Positions 1 through 13,067 of a stretch of 64,000 bases of DNA are shown here, one piece after another (within the stretch, counting starts at the first letter, position 1; the number at the start of each line of letters is the position of its first letter). The notes beneath the pieces were generated by a model. That model worked only from the letters and a program-made list of their open reading frames with translations, ran no database searches and had not been told where the DNA came from. A program made the translations under genes and the position numbers. The DNA comes from Camarhynchus parvulus. Lineage: Eukaryota; Chordata; Aves; Passeriformes; Thraupidae. The stretch covers positions 61,805,993 through 61,869,992 of the forward strand of contig NC_044573.1 of assembly GCF_901933205.1 (NCBI RefSeq), given 5' to 3'.

Positions 1-56
1 GGCTTTAAGGCTCCAAGCTGTTACAATGTTTTCCTCTGTTTTGTCTGTTTGTACAG
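1..56 (+). other. TRDN: 3' end of TRDN intron 1
   Basis: This is a pyrimidine-rich tract (tttt, ctct and tgtt runs) ending in ACAG at 53-56, a good acceptor for the membrane exon that follows. The first coding exon must lie upstream of the window. Confidence 0.85.
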
Positions 57-266
57 GACACATGTCGACAACCACGACGATAATAGATGGTAAGAACGGC
101 TCCGTTCCTTCGTCATCCATGAAAGTGGGCAAGAAGTCAGTGACAGAAGACTTTGTGAACACGTTCAGCTCTCCAGCAGCATGGCTTCTTGTTGTTGCTC
201 TGATTGTTACCTGGTCAGCAGTAGCTATTGTAATGTTTGACCTGGTGGATTACAAAGACTTAGCAG
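57..266 (+). CDS. TRDN: TRDN exon 2: cytosolic tail, transmembrane helix
   Basis: This exon of 210 nt encodes 70 residues. Its first two bases complete a codon begun in the previous exon. It encodes the Ser/Thr-rich STTTTIID stretch, a basic patch (KVGKKSVTED), then FSSPAAW leading into one hydrophobic helix, roughly nt 182-250 (LLVVALIVTWSAVAIVMF), and ends in DLVDYKDLA. In triadin the N-terminal part is cytosolic, the helix anchors the protein in the sarcoplasmic reticulum, and everything after it is luminal. The acceptor is ACAG at 53-56 and the donor is GCAG|GTAAAA at 266/267. An ATG at 62-64 lies in frame, but mammalian triadin has about eight residues encoded upstream, so I do not treat it as the start. 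The same membrane fold and VMFDLVDY-like ending are shared with junctin/aspartyl-hydroxylase; the rest of the locus decides for triadin. Confidence 0.97.
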
Positions 267-877
267 GTAAAACTTAGCATATTCTCTTTGACTCCTTTTA
301 TATACAAATTTAAAAATTTATTAAGCAGAATCTATTACACAAATATGTCAGTGTCTCACCTCCTTGGGGACAGCACAGTGTCTCCGCTGAGTCTACAAAG
401 AGAGAAGATATTGTGAGAAATGTCAGAACACATTAGTTCACACCACATGCACCTTTATATTTTAAGTTTCTCCATTTTGCAGCCCATCCTCATCCTGGAA
501 AATGAATATGTTGACAGTAACATAAAATATACAAACATGTAAGGTCAGATTTGTGTTTTCTAATTTCTATATAATTTTTTTTCTAGAGAAATGAAATTAG
601 TATTAATTCATATTTTCAGAAATACAGTCTTTAATAGTTTCCTTGAGTATTCTGATATTTGCTTACACATTTCAATGATCAGAAAAATGTAGAACGTGCT
701 AACCCCCAAACTGCTCTTCAAAAACCATAAGTACAGAGGACCAGATTCTTAATATTAGCTAAAACACACCCTTGTCTTCAATAATCTAGCCTAGTTTTAA
801 GACTTAATAGACAAATGAACAAGATCAAGCTTTAGGGTAAACATAAATATGATTGATTACATATATATTGATTACAG

Positions 878-957
878 GGGACAAATACGAAAATGAAGTG
901 GGTGGTACAAGGACTGTGATTCCAACTGAGGAACAGAAAAAAAAAAGCAGCAAATAA
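878..957 (+). CDS. TRDN: Candidate alternative terminal exon of TRDN (short isoform)
   Basis: An ATTACAG acceptor ends at 877. Spliced from exon 2 in the correct phase, it opens a frame of 26 codons ending at TAA 955-957. The tail begins GDKYENEVGG and ends TEEQKKKSSK, so it is hydrophilic and finishes with a lysine cluster. AATAAA occurs at 953-958 and again at 1008-1013. The second is followed by a GT-rich stretch at about 1023-1049, as expected at a real poly(A) site. Used this way, the gene would make a triadin of about 100 residues: membrane helix plus a short charged luminal tail. Against it, the acceptor lacks a good pyrimidine tract, and an open frame of this length is not rare by chance. 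I know of no described isoform with this tail. Confidence 0.35.
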
Positions 958-1007
958 AAAGAAATAGAATATTTATGCTTTTTATCTGGCAATGATATAA
1001 AATGGAA

Positions 1008-1013
1008 AATAAA
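1008..1013 (+). promoter_or_regulatory. Candidate poly(A) signal AATAAA
   Basis: The hexamer lies 51 nt after the TAA of the candidate short terminal exon. A GT-rich stretch (1023-1049) follows at the usual spacing for a downstream element. An AATAAA on its own is common in AT-rich DNA; only the combination makes it notable. Confidence 0.35.
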
Positions 1014-4000
1014 TTAACTACCTATGTTTGTAAAGGGTATGTAGTGTTCAGCAAGCCTTCAGTAGTAAAACCTTTGTGAGGCTAACAGCCATTAGCACTT
1101 GGGAAACATGTATGTGAACCAGAAAATAAATCATTAGGGTCCTTGTCTTCCTTAAATGAGAACTCCAGCTCTAAATTAATCACATCTGTCACAATCATTA
1201 ACTAGGAATTGAAATTCGGACTTCAGACTTTTAATTCAAAAGAAATTGAGTTGATGTTTTGGAGTAAATTTCCTGGACTTTATTAGTTTACTGATAAATT
1301 CATAGATTTTTTTTGTCCTGCTATATATCAATATTGACTTCAAGATTTACTTAGAAAGCTTTTGAAACACATATAGATCTTGAAAGAGACCAACAAATCC
1401 TGGATCAATAGATGTCATAGAGCTTCAAATGTGGAGAAGATGTTTCACAAAACTTTCTTAAATTTTCTTCTCATCTGTCTTTGTTTTCAGAAGGACATCT
1501 CTGGAGTACAAGGAAAATATAAAATTATTTTTGAGACCTCCTTCCAAAATAAGCATCAGATTTTAGTTTGGACACCAAACAGTTGATGCTACAACAGAGA
1601 GACAAGCCAAGAAAGAAACTTTCATATTCAACTTTAGTTTTCCATATTCAATATTAATTAGCCAATCAATCAGTCAAGCAGTTAATCAAGTTCTTAATAT
1701 GTTTTCAATGAACAGTCAAGAACCAGGGCATAACTCAGACTAAACTCTAAAACTCAGAAATTTCTGAACTTGCTATCAGGTCACACATGCTCAATAAACA
1801 AAGGTAATACTAAGCAATAAGAATTTGTATCTGTACCAGAGTCTGAAGGAAACTTCTGAAGCAGATGGAATTCTGCTCACATTCTACTGGTTAAATGAAC
1901 TTAAATCTCACAAGTGTTGATGGAAAATGCCATTTTCAGACCAGGATTTAAAAATAAGGCAATGTTAAATTTACTTTGCAGGGTGAGTTTTTATTTTGTG
2001 AAGATCTCTGAGAGATATTCAGTATTTTGAGTTCATGAGTTTGTTTCTTTTCCTTCCCAGCAATATTTCTGTTCCTAAGTGAATAATTAAGCCAACATTC
2101 AAATCAGGTCTTGATGGTCAAATATTAAGAGACAGAACTGTTGTACTTCTTTAGAGCAGGATTTTTTCAGACTGTTTTCTGTATTTACATACATATAAGA
2201 ATAGTTGCATAGCTGTTATCACAACCCCTAAGTTTTCACTCCTGATTTCTTACTGGTTTTTTTGAGTTGAACCCAGTGATTTGTAAAAACACCATGGAAA
2301 TAGCTGAAGATTGTACATAGAATCACATAGCTGGCATTATTGATACAAGAATAATTTTCACCTTTGGACAGGTTGCCTACAGTGGAAGCAATGCCTCCAT
2401 TTCATATAGAAAGTAGAATTTGAGGCATATTTCTAAGTGGCTCCTTAAATCTAAAACCCAGTATTTTTTTTGTCTTGGGTTTGATATTGCTCTTTGAAAG
2501 ACCTGACCTACATAAAAAGAGTAAATAGTTATACTCGGGACTGTAAATTTAGTTTTGCAAGCAAGATTAAAATTAATTTCCTAGTTTTCAAATGCAAATT
2601 AAAGATGCCCAAAAATTATATTCAACTGTTTGCTCTTTAAATCCATAAACCACAGAAAAAACCAGTGTATTTCTCCTCAAAGAACACTTGCCTTTCATAA
2701 GCCAGTGCTTTCAATCTCTTTCCCATTTCTCTACCTGAAGTTCCATGAAGTTCATGCTCAGAAATTATGCATAGCATAAGAATGAGGCAGGCTGAGGGAG
2801 GTGAACTCAGCCTAGAGGAGACAGGAGGGTGACTGAGGAGAAGCCTGCAGATCTTTGAAGGGCAGTTAAAGAGCTGACAGAGGATTCTGATCTGCAGGCT
2901 CCCACAGGGACTTTCACTACGTTTCTGTACCAGAAATGACCATCTCCATGGCAGAGCTGTAGCAGTGACTGTGCCACACAGGAGGGAGCGCAGCAGAAAG
3001 CAGGAGCAGGCTGACCTGGTAAACCAGTCAGGGAACTGTGTGGCTGAGGAATAGACATGGATTTTTTTCCCCCTGATTGCACTACAGAGCTGCTGACCTC
3101 TGGAAAGTACACAGGAAATGCAATGCCCTAGATTATGAGTTGCCTAGAGTACACAGAGATTCATGGAGCTCAGTAAAAACACTACACGTGAGGTGAGAAG
3201 GAAGTACTTTAAACTTGAACCTGAGCTTTCTTTTCCTTCAATAATTAACAATTTTACTCTCATTTGCCTGAAAAGCAGATAATTTCAAAAATACATAAAT
3301 GATCTATATATGTATTTTACCTCTTATATATTATTTTAATTTATCAGTATTAACTTCACACTAGCGTCTGTGATCCCTTAGGTTTTGCTTCTTGATTGCT
3401 ATGGTTTCACATCTCTTTAACAGTAAATTATCAAGCTTGTGAAACTTTGTCAATTTATATAAGATGGCATTTGTTCTGGAATGATATAAAAAAGAGATGT
3501 TTAGTTTCATCCTAAAGTAGATCTGGTAAATTGCTTTTTGCTGGGCCTCTTTATTCAGCATTTGTAAAGTAGCTTTTGGAACTGAGGGAGGCTGAGGGAG
3601 GTTAACACTTAGGGGTAAGGTAAGTGAAGTTAGATTACATGAATTCAAGATCTGCTCACTGCAAGATTTAAGATGCAGTTTTGTTTAATTTTACACATCC
3701 AGCGCATGATGGTTGTAAATTCTATAGCACTCTGTATTATTGAGGAGGTGCTGGTTCTGACATAAAATATAACAGGGGGACCCTGTGTCACAGTTTGCAT
3801 GTGTAAAGCTTTGCTTCCTGGGTGGTTATGTGCCAGTTTGTTCAGAAGTTAGGACAGGGATAGAATCTACAAATCAGCTTTAGATTTAGCAGTAGATTAC
3901 AAGGAAGGTATGAGACAAGAATTAGATCTGTACTGAAAGTTTCACCCCTGTTCTATCTACCCAGAAGAAGGAAATTAAATTTTGCAGTGTTGTGCTTTAG

Positions 4001-6640
4001 TGTATTATGCTCATTCCTTTGAGAAATCAAATGAAAGCTTGCATTCCTATCATGCTGTAACGTACAACTGTGAACATGACTGAAATATTTCTAACGTGGT
4101 ATGAAGGTGACATGCATTACAAAAGCTTGAGAGAAGAAACTACAAATCTCATGCAGTACACAGTGTGTACAAATATGGGATAAGTAGTATACCACATTGA
4201 AGAATCTCATATATTTCCAATATTTTCAGAAATGAAGAAAAAAGTTAATATTTGGCTTTATGTGTGTTTTGCAACAGTTCATTACTTCCATTCTTTCTGT
4301 TAGAAAACACCTTTTTAACAGGCTTCATAATTCATGAATGTATTTCATGCATTTCTTGTACACATAACTGGATTATACATTTTAATTGGTAAATGCAACT
4401 CAATAATTTAAGATTATTTTAGTCCTTAAGACTGATTGCCCAGGAATCTATATTTGCTAATGGGCTAATAGAGCATTCAAAATTCCCTGCCATCTCTGTG
4501 ACCAATTACAGCTAATTAACATCCCCCTAATTTCAGATCCAGAATGTTCAATATTCAGAGTAAATTGACAGTGATTTAGCCAGTCACCTAAAGGCCAGAC
4601 TAAATCAAACCTAATGAAGCCTCAACAAATCTATGAAACCCAAAATTACCCACAAAATAATATAGGTGAAAACATAGAAAACACAAGCCTGGGAGAATGA
4701 GCTGGCTAAGTTGTTTTAATAAGTAAAAAAAAAACAAAACATGGGTACACTCTGTTGGGGCTAATTTGTTTTGCTCAAATAAAGAGGCTTTTTAGAGACC
4801 TGTAGCAAAGGCAGACCTTTGTGGAGGTAATGCCTTTAGGAATGGGGATTTAACAGTGCATGGAGCTCCCATCAAGTCAGATGATTTCTTTCATTATATA
4901 TCTCTAATCTTTTTAAGTTAATGCAAAATATCTGGCCAAATGTTGTGGGGCTTCCCATAGTAGCTTCTGAATAATACAGTCTGAAGTCACCATTTCCTTG
5001 CCTGAACCTGTGGTAATTTTTATTACTGCCTTGCAATGACAGATGGATTTTGTCTGGCCTTGGGCAGTATATAATCATTATAAGAAACATACACATACAT
5101 TTTTTCTCTGCAATATCATCTCACTTTAGTCACTCTGCTAGGCTAAAGTTTACTTGAAATTTTTAAGAACTGCAAAAACAAGAGTGTAGCTATTTTTGCT
5201 CCTGTGTTTTATGACTTTATATACACCGTTTTTAAACTGAAAATATACTTGCATTTAGTCAGGAAAAAGAATTAACTTCTGGATTAGTTTAAACCACCAG
5301 CAAACTTAATGGAACATATAATTTTTTCTCTTTTTCAAACATGCAAAGCCTTAGACAAACCTCCTACTCTGAAATGTATCAAAACAGTGCTGTAGTCTTC
5401 TGAAATATATTTTATACCATATTTATAAATGTAAATTCAAAGCATGATTGAACAGCTTATCTGTTTCAAAGTTCTTAATGAAGTTCTTAATTGAATTATA
5501 TGACTTCAATTAATGTACCTAAAACCTACAAAACATTTTTTCTCTCTTCCATGAAAAAATCCTTTCAAGGGATTTAAGCCCAATTCCAGTTTAAAGAAGG
5601 GCTGCTCAGATGACATCTGGTTTCTCGTGTTTCAGTCTGCAGCAGATTTCATAGCTGAGTTATAAACCCCTAGAAAATGAGTTTATACTGAAAAGAGTGA
5701 CAATCTATGAACTCTTGCAGTATTGCAAGTGCTGCTTTCATCCCAAAAGGTCCAGTGTATAAAATATTATAAATTTTAATAGATTAAACTTTGTGGCTTT
5801 ATGCAGTTGAAAATATGAAATTCCAGAGACTGTCTCAATGTATAGGGAAGGATCTAACAGGAGAATTCATGGTTAAATATGCTTCATAGGACACAAAACA
5901 CAAAGCAAATTTCCAGTGCATAATGGTATCTGTGAAATTTCTAATTTTAAACAAACAAATCAAACCAGTAATTCATTCCAGTAACAATTGCAGTGAGGCA
6001 ATTCTTTGGTTATTTGCTGTTGAAGAAATTGAAGTAACTCAACTAGAATCACCTATATGTAATATATTATTTTCAGCAATAGAATTTGTTTGTTACTTGT
6101 AAAAATACTGTGCTTTGTTTGACCATGTTTTTACCTTGCTGTGATACACACTGTGTTATCTCACACCTACAGCATATTGTTTCTCTATTTAATGAACTCA
6201 AATTTCTGCCACATAACAGCAGCCCCACAGAGATTAAACTTCACTCCTTAAGTGCTTCCTTTAGCCAAGAGACAGCTGAGAAGATTCATTATTGGTAATG
6301 GTGTTTCTTCGTTTTTTTTTGTTGACCTTTCTGGGGTTCATGCTGTTGCCATCAGGTATAGCACAACATTGCGATGATCCCTGTTTCCCACCTGGTAAAG
6401 ACCTTCTGCCTGCAGCGTTCTGAAGATGTGTGTGGCTGATAACAAAGCATGGGCACGAGCAGAGGCCAGCACAGGGCAGCACTGCTTCTCAGCTAACCCC
6501 AACTCTGCTGGGCTGGGGCTTGCAGCAGCCTGTTCCTCATTTTCTCATCATGCTTGAAGTAGATCTGACAGCTAAAAGATGCCCCCAGCCAGGAGAGTCC
6601 CAGGAAATGGCGTCAAGCTGAGGTACTAATTTTACACTTT

Positions 6641-6662
6641 TAATGCCCTTTAAAGGGCGTTA
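6641..6662. repeat. 22-bp palindrome
   Basis: The arms TAATGCCCTTT and AAAGGGCGTTA are complementary except for one G:T-type mismatch. The palindrome sits in intron 2 just after a GC-richer block. No function can be assigned. Confidence 0.6.
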
Positions 6663-9600
6663 CAGATGCCCTGACAGATCTGAAGATCTATGTACTTAGT
6701 CAGAGAACTGAACCCATAGAATGAGAAAAAATAAAGCTTCAAATTATTTTAGATGTGTTTCAGAAAACACCACCTAATGAAGATCTGAACTGTCAAATCA
6801 AAACCTTCCAGCTGATATCAAATCAAGTCACATAAACTACACTTAAAGCCCATCCTAAACATACAACCCTATCCACATGTAGGGCTATATCAAATGGACC
6901 TGAAATTACTCAAATACTTTGTGAGAATTTGTGAATTTCTTTCTAAATTTTGGCAAGTAAATTCTAGTTATAACTGCTTCTTTGTTCACTTTCAGGTGAG
7001 GTTTCCTCTATGAACTTGACCTCAATATAATTATCTAAGGTTGATATTAGGAAGAGACAGCTACAGGCTGTAGTCTTAATATATACAATATATGTACTTA
7101 TTAAATGGAAATTACTGATAAAGCTGACTCTCAGCTTTTTTGGCAGTTTTAAAATGTAATATAATTAAAAATCCAATTAGTATTTTTATACTAATAATTC
7201 AGTGGTACCAACCAGAGTTTTACCTGTTTATGGCTTAGAGCTATAAGCTGGACAAAACTGTTAGTCCATGAAACTGAAACAAAAGACCTAAGGACAGTTA
7301 TGTTGATAAACTGGGACATTACTAATAGGAGACTGTGTGTATATTGAGTTCAATATCTTAGATCTTTTCAAAAGATCACAGAGTAGAAAGAAAGAAACTT
7401 AAAAATATATAAACTTTCAAATTAAAATATAGGTCTCTATATTTATAATAGAATATTTTACCAGGAATAGAATATGTTTTATTACCACACGCTAGTGTTA
7501 GGCTCTTGTATTGTATCAAACACAACAGAAATTCTCTATCTTTATCAGCTGTACCTTGTCAGTGTCAATGAAGTAGCTTATATCTCATAGATCAATCTTT
7601 GCACCCGATAATTGCCATCATTTTTAAACTTAATTGCATTCAATTCACTGGAGTCAAAATATGTAATTGATGAAAATCCAACAATTATTAACTAATTTGC
7701 TGTGATTCATTAAGAAAAAAATGGCCACCTTAACACAGGTTGAACTCTGAGTATACATTTAGCCATTTGACAGGCAAAAAAAGATTGATAGGAAACTACA
7801 TTTCTGGCAGAGTTACTAAGACTCAAATAATAACTGAAGTGATTTGCACAGATAATCAATTAGTCACTTTTCGTTGTGCATTTCACCGGAATAAATGACA
7901 CAGACTATTAAACATAACCAAATTTGCTTGAGAGGCTACAGCAAATCATACCATGTGATTATTCAATTCTTGTATCCAAACATCACTTTTAAAGTACCCA
8001 TTATCAGTCCTGATGAAAAATAAAGGGGTTTTCTGTTCAAAAATACTTTGTCACTTTATGAAAATTTCCTTCTATCTTCTTGTTAATGCCAATTGCAGGC
8101 CTTGAGAACTTTGTCATTGCCTGGTTTCAAGGAGCTGTGTTAAGTGTGGGTTATTAATTATCATTAAGGTTAAAAATTTAATTTTAAAATCATTTGGAAT
8201 AATATTGTGAACCAGAGAGACTTCAGAAATGAAGAAATTAATTGTTCATGACTGTTTTTCTCACATTTTTAATGAAATTTCTGTTTCTGTACTAGTAATG
8301 CTAGAGAGCTACAAAGAATTGTAGTACTTGATCTGCTGCTTCAAATTACATAGGGTTTTTTTAGAAGTACATACAACACATCTGAAACTATGTCTTAAAT
8401 AATTATTTTAAATATATTTGCATATATTTAGTATGGAAAATCCAAATAATCATCCAGATATCTCCAAGAACTAACAAACATTCTCCAATCAAATTCGAGT
8501 TGTCCTAAGATAAAATTTCTTTGAATGGTAGTATGAAAATTCCTTTCATTTGATTAGAATTCTTCCTCTGTCAGCCTTAACTCTTCCAAATTTCATCATT
8601 TTCCAGAAGGTTCTGGAATTCTGATGTTTCCTCTGAAAACAAAACTACAAAACTGTTACTGTGCTCACAGCAGTGAATGTGTCAGCGCAAGAAAGGAATT
8701 TTTACTGATCTGAAACACATCTCTTATAGTGTACCAAGTAGTAAAATACTTTGACAAACAAAACATTCTAGCAATGCGTTTTGTGGAATCAGTGCTGTTC
8801 TGGAATGTAAGTAATTTATCAAGGGGAATAGTGGTGTAGTCTTGGTGTTAATTTTGAATGTCAAGTTACAAATCTAAGTGCTTAGACAAAGTGTGCAACA
8901 AAAAGAAGGATTTAAATCTGAAATGGCATCACTAGCAGGATCCATGTCCCATACTTCAGTAACGGGAAAATAAGGTGATATGTCCATGCTAATTTTTCAG
9001 ACTTCCTTTCTAGACAATGGAAAGGAGTGGGTATCTTTGGAAATTGATTCATGTAACCCTAAGACAGATTTCAGAGGAAAAAGAGACACTTGCCTTCTGA
9101 AGGTTATGTCTTTCTGCACTAGCTTTTGAGGGAGTTTAAGAACACCAGGGATTAAGTATGCTTTCAGGTATATTTCACTAAATAGGATAATCTGAAATTA
9201 AACTGTGATTAAAGGTAATTGCACAGTGTCATCTAAATTTTTCAATATTAATTGTATGTTTTACATCTGAACTTAACCTCCTCGGTAACCATTTACTTCC
9301 TCTCCCCTTCTTCAACAGGCATTTATTAATTGTTTACTATTTTGTCTAAGACTTAAAATTTGGCTCAATCCCTATTTAAAAGTTAAACAAAAGCTTAAAC
9401 TTCACAAGTCCATATCTATCTGAGAAATATTCTGAGAAATAGCCTCTTTACAGTTTAAATGCAAAATCCTGCCCCCTCTACTCCCACAGCAATGGATTTT
9501 ATGCGATATATGATGTATTAATTACAGTTTAAATCAATTATATTAATCTATAATAATATTAGTTATAGCTATAGATTAGTTACAAATTCTATATTACACA

Positions 9601-12600
9601 CCAAATGTTAGCAAAAGAAATATATTGTGAGCTTACTTTTAAAATAATTAGTCTCCTAATATTTGCTAAGAAATGAGAATTTGGATAGAAGACTGCCAAT
9701 CCAGTCAAATATGTTGACTACAGGATGATTGTAAAAGAATCTCATCATTCTTTCAATTGCTGGACATCACTAAATTAAAAAATATGAAGCTCAAACTTTG
9801 TTATGAAAATCTGCATTATTTTAGCTTCACTCTTCAAGCAAGAGTATGCAAATCTGGCAATTGTCTTTCTTTGAATGTGTGTGAGGTAAATTGAATCTTT
9901 CTCTGTAGTTGTTAACACCAGAATTGTTTAATTTCCTTTGTATTTCATTCTACTAGGGACCTTGTAGCACCTGGAATTATCAAAATTGTTGGGAGAACTA
10001 AAAGCATGAATTTAATCAGTCTTAATTTTCACTTCAGCGTTACTTGGTGTGGTGTTAAGAATTCTAGAACACATCATTATTATCAGCACTACTCTTAAAA
10101 ATGTTGGAAATACAATTTAAACAGAAGATCAGTGCACAAAGACACAATTTTCCAGGTTCATGCCACTTGCATCAGACCACAAGTGAGCTCACAGTATCTG
10201 TTTAATACAAAATTTCATTTTGCGAATACCAATAAAATGTCCTCTACATAGCTCCAAACTGATTTTTCAAAACTTTCTATGTTAAACAGGATTTACAACT
10301 TGCACCTGTTAGCATAGGCATGACTGGACACACAATTTTACCTCTGGACACTTATAATTTCTAATCCCTTTACATAGTGTGGTATGAAGATGTTATGAAT
10401 GAAAGACCAGGACATGATGTTGAAGACTGATTCATCAGCAAAGATGGCTTGCCTTGGGGTGGTTGGAATAATTTCCTCTGCTCTTGATCTTGCACTTCTC
10501 TGAGCATTTCCCTTGCCTGCCCAGGGGGGACAGCTCTGCTACCTGTGAAGCAGAAGCAGTTTTTGAGCTGCTAGCTGATAGAACAGTTAATTAAAATAAA
10601 TTGATACCAATTCTTGTTTACTTTATAGCTGTAGTCCTTGCAGCTGTAAAAATCCGTGGCTGTAAAAGTAACTGCGCCCTCCCTAAGCAACCAGTGGGTA
10701 AAAGGAGGATGGATAGCCACTGAAAATAAAGGCAGCTGTCCAAAGTTAAACCATCCCTGCTTGTGAATCAAAATCTTGATTATGCTAAGACACTTCTGGC
10801 CATGTCCATTCTATTAGTCCACTTTGACTCCTTAGCACCTCTAGATTAGAGTAAAGTGTAAATGGCATCGGGGTCAGGTCATAAATTTACTTTTTAAGAG
10901 CCTAAGTATAGGTGTTCTTTCTCTTGGTTAACGCTTAAGAAGACAATTTCTGGCAAATCACTTGAAAAAATTAAATCTCTACATCTCAGTGCATGAAGAC
11001 AATGCAAATAAGTGTCATGCTAAACAAAGTAAATATTTGCTGGTTTACTACTCAATCTTTCTGAATAGAGTAGTGTGCACGATAGTGCACTAAATTAATT
11101 TCTTTATAACTCTGTCACTGCGTCATGTCATACCTTTAATTTATTTGATGTGTCTGATTGTTCAGCAGCACATACCTATATAATACAATATTCACAAAAT
11201 ATTAACTATAATATTTTTTTGGTCTGCATTATCAACAAGCAGCTGCAAAGCAAGAGAAAGTCAGCCTGGTCTCTTGTGTTTCAGAATAATTAATTAGAAA
11301 TAAAATGAACATGAATAGTGATGCATTTATGTTTCAAATAAAGCTACATCTAAGTTTTGTTACAGCACTTTAAGAAAATAACTTTTCCTACTGCTGTCAC
11401 TGAAAAAGTTCCTTTAAGCCTGCACCTTGCATGATTTTTAGCCTGCAAGTCCATGTGAGACTGCTTCTGACTTTGGTTTGTGAGTCAGAACACTGCAATC
11501 AGAAGTAGTTCTGAATAGATTTGTCTTTAGCTTCTGACTAAAATCTTTACCTACAGAAAGACAAGAGAGGTATGGTTCCCACCTTGATAATGTTAAATTC
11601 AGGGTGCATATCTCTATCAAAACTCCTGGGAGCAAGACTAGGCCAAAAGCTCAAATCACGTTTGAAGTCTACCTTCAGTTGTCTATATTTGTGGAAAAGC
11701 TTTGCACAGACCAGGAAATGACTCAGTCTGCAGTTTCAAGTACAGTGAGCAGTAACATAGACTGAATGAGTGTTTTTCCTCTTCCTAAGAAATGTTTGCT
11801 ACAAATTTCAAGAAAATAGAAAATTGCTGCGCAGAATGGTCAGAATTCTGTCAGAGATGGGGAAGTCCCTCTGAAGTAGTGTGTCAGGTATGGAGAAATC
11901 TGGTGAAATCCCGATTGGAAAAGCCTTTAGGGGAGTACTAGTATTAGCCACTGATGGCTGCACTGCCTGGGTGGTGGATACAGTGTGGAGCAGGTGTCAC
12001 TTCCACCAGAGGTTCCAGGAAGGTGAAGGATATGAAACTGCACAGCTTCCTTGTTTCCCAATTTGTTTGCCTACAGGGGCAGTAAGAGCGGAACAAGTTA
12101 GGTATGCACTTGTGCACAAGTGTACGTGAAAGAAATTCTAGGAAAGTTGTGAAAGAAGAACCAGAATCACAGGAGTATGAGTTTGAAAGCAGCTGTCTCT
12201 GTGCCACGATTTGCATCCCTGTTTATTCTGAGCTCAGGTTAATTTTGGTCTGAGTATGCACATCTTTCCTCTTCCCATCCTGTATGTGTTTCAATTTCTT
12301 CAGCCAGGACTTGTGCGAAGGAATGAGCTCAGTGGGGAGATATAATTGGGACTGAATCCTAGATGGGCATCAAGAGGCAGGGGATCTGAGATTAAAAACT
12401 GGGCTGAAATGAAGCAATTATATAAAAAGAAGAATATTAGAATGAAATCCATACTTATTTTTTGCCCAGCCAATCCCCAGAAGGAGAGCCAGAACTTGGA
12501 GTACAACATCAAACCAAATTGTACACTGGGTCCTTAATCACTTTGTGAACAGCAAGTGCAATAAGATACAGTTTATACCAGCCTTCCACAGGAAGGAGAG

Positions 12601-12770
12601 CTGTCCTCAAATGCTTGAATAATAAAAATTAACATTCGCAATCCTTGTTTCTGATAAAAGAGGTAGTATAATCAGTCCTGTATAAAATGAAGATGAACTT
12701 TTACTACTGAAGGAGTTGTTTGGTTTGGGTTCTTTTTTCAAATCGCTTTTGTTTTAAACTCTGCACTCAG

Positions 12771-12908
12771 GAAGATCTGTTCACAAGCTCAGCACAGAAC
12801 CACTGAGAATCATTCATGAGACACTGGAAGAGTCTTCTGATTGGATTTATGGCTTTTTTTCTTTACTGTCTGACATCGTATGGAGTGATGATGATGACAG
12901 TGATGAAG
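12771..12908 (+). CDS. TRDN: TRDN exon 3: conserved luminal segment
   Basis: The exon is 138 nt (46 residues), phase 1-1. It encodes RSVHKLSTEPLRIIHETLEE, then SSDWIYGFFSLLSDIVW, and ends in an acidic run SDDDDSDEG. The DWIYGFFSLLSDI core is the most conserved part of the triadin luminal domain next to the membrane, and an Asp/Glu cluster follows it in mammals too. Here the cluster is short and mostly Asp. The acceptor is ctgcactcag at 12770 and the donor GAAG|GTATTT at 12908/12909. It lies immediately on the luminal side of the membrane and comes before the basic KEKE region. Confidence 0.96.
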
Positions 12909-12993
12909 GTATTTGTAATGTAAAGACTTCTGTAACTGCTCTAACTGCTTTTTACACGCATTAAAACAGCTTACTCAGCTTTTAACATCACAG

Positions 12994-13067
12994 ACAAGAA
13001 GGTCAAACAAAAAGGAAAAGTGAACATTGCTGCTAATAAAGCATCCACTGGCTATTCTAATCAGTAA
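12994..13067 (+). CDS. TRDN: Weak candidate cryptic or terminal exon
   Basis: After an ACATCACAG acceptor ending at 12993, phase-1 reading gives a Lys-rich peptide starting DKKVKQKGKVNIAANK. It ends 24 codons later at TAA 13065-13067. The composition suits triadin, but the intron before it would be only 85 nt. The pyrimidine tract is modest and no AATAAA follows closely. It may be chance. Confidence 0.15.

Larger units (their letters stand above)
267..12770 (+). other. TRDN: TRDN intron 2 (12.5 kb)
   Basis: This is AT-rich intron DNA, with donor GTAAAA and acceptor ctgcactcag. It contains a candidate alternative terminal exon at 878-957 (separate entry). Somewhat GC-richer patches lie at about 2780-3110, 6330-6620 and 11880-12230; I recognise no gene or repeat family in them. 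A 22-bp near-perfect palindrome lies at 6641-6662. Open frames here are short, lack splice context and have no recognisable protein. The remainder shows nothing I can name. Confidence 0.8.

Noticed and set aside
62..64. In-frame ATG near the start of exon 2 as the translation start
   Set aside because: A clear acceptor lies just upstream, and the phase needs a base from a previous exon. Mammalian triadin starts in that earlier exon.
2790..3110. GC-richer block with a 101-residue minus-strand frame
   Set aside because: No similarity to a protein or repeat that I can name; not enough to call a feature.
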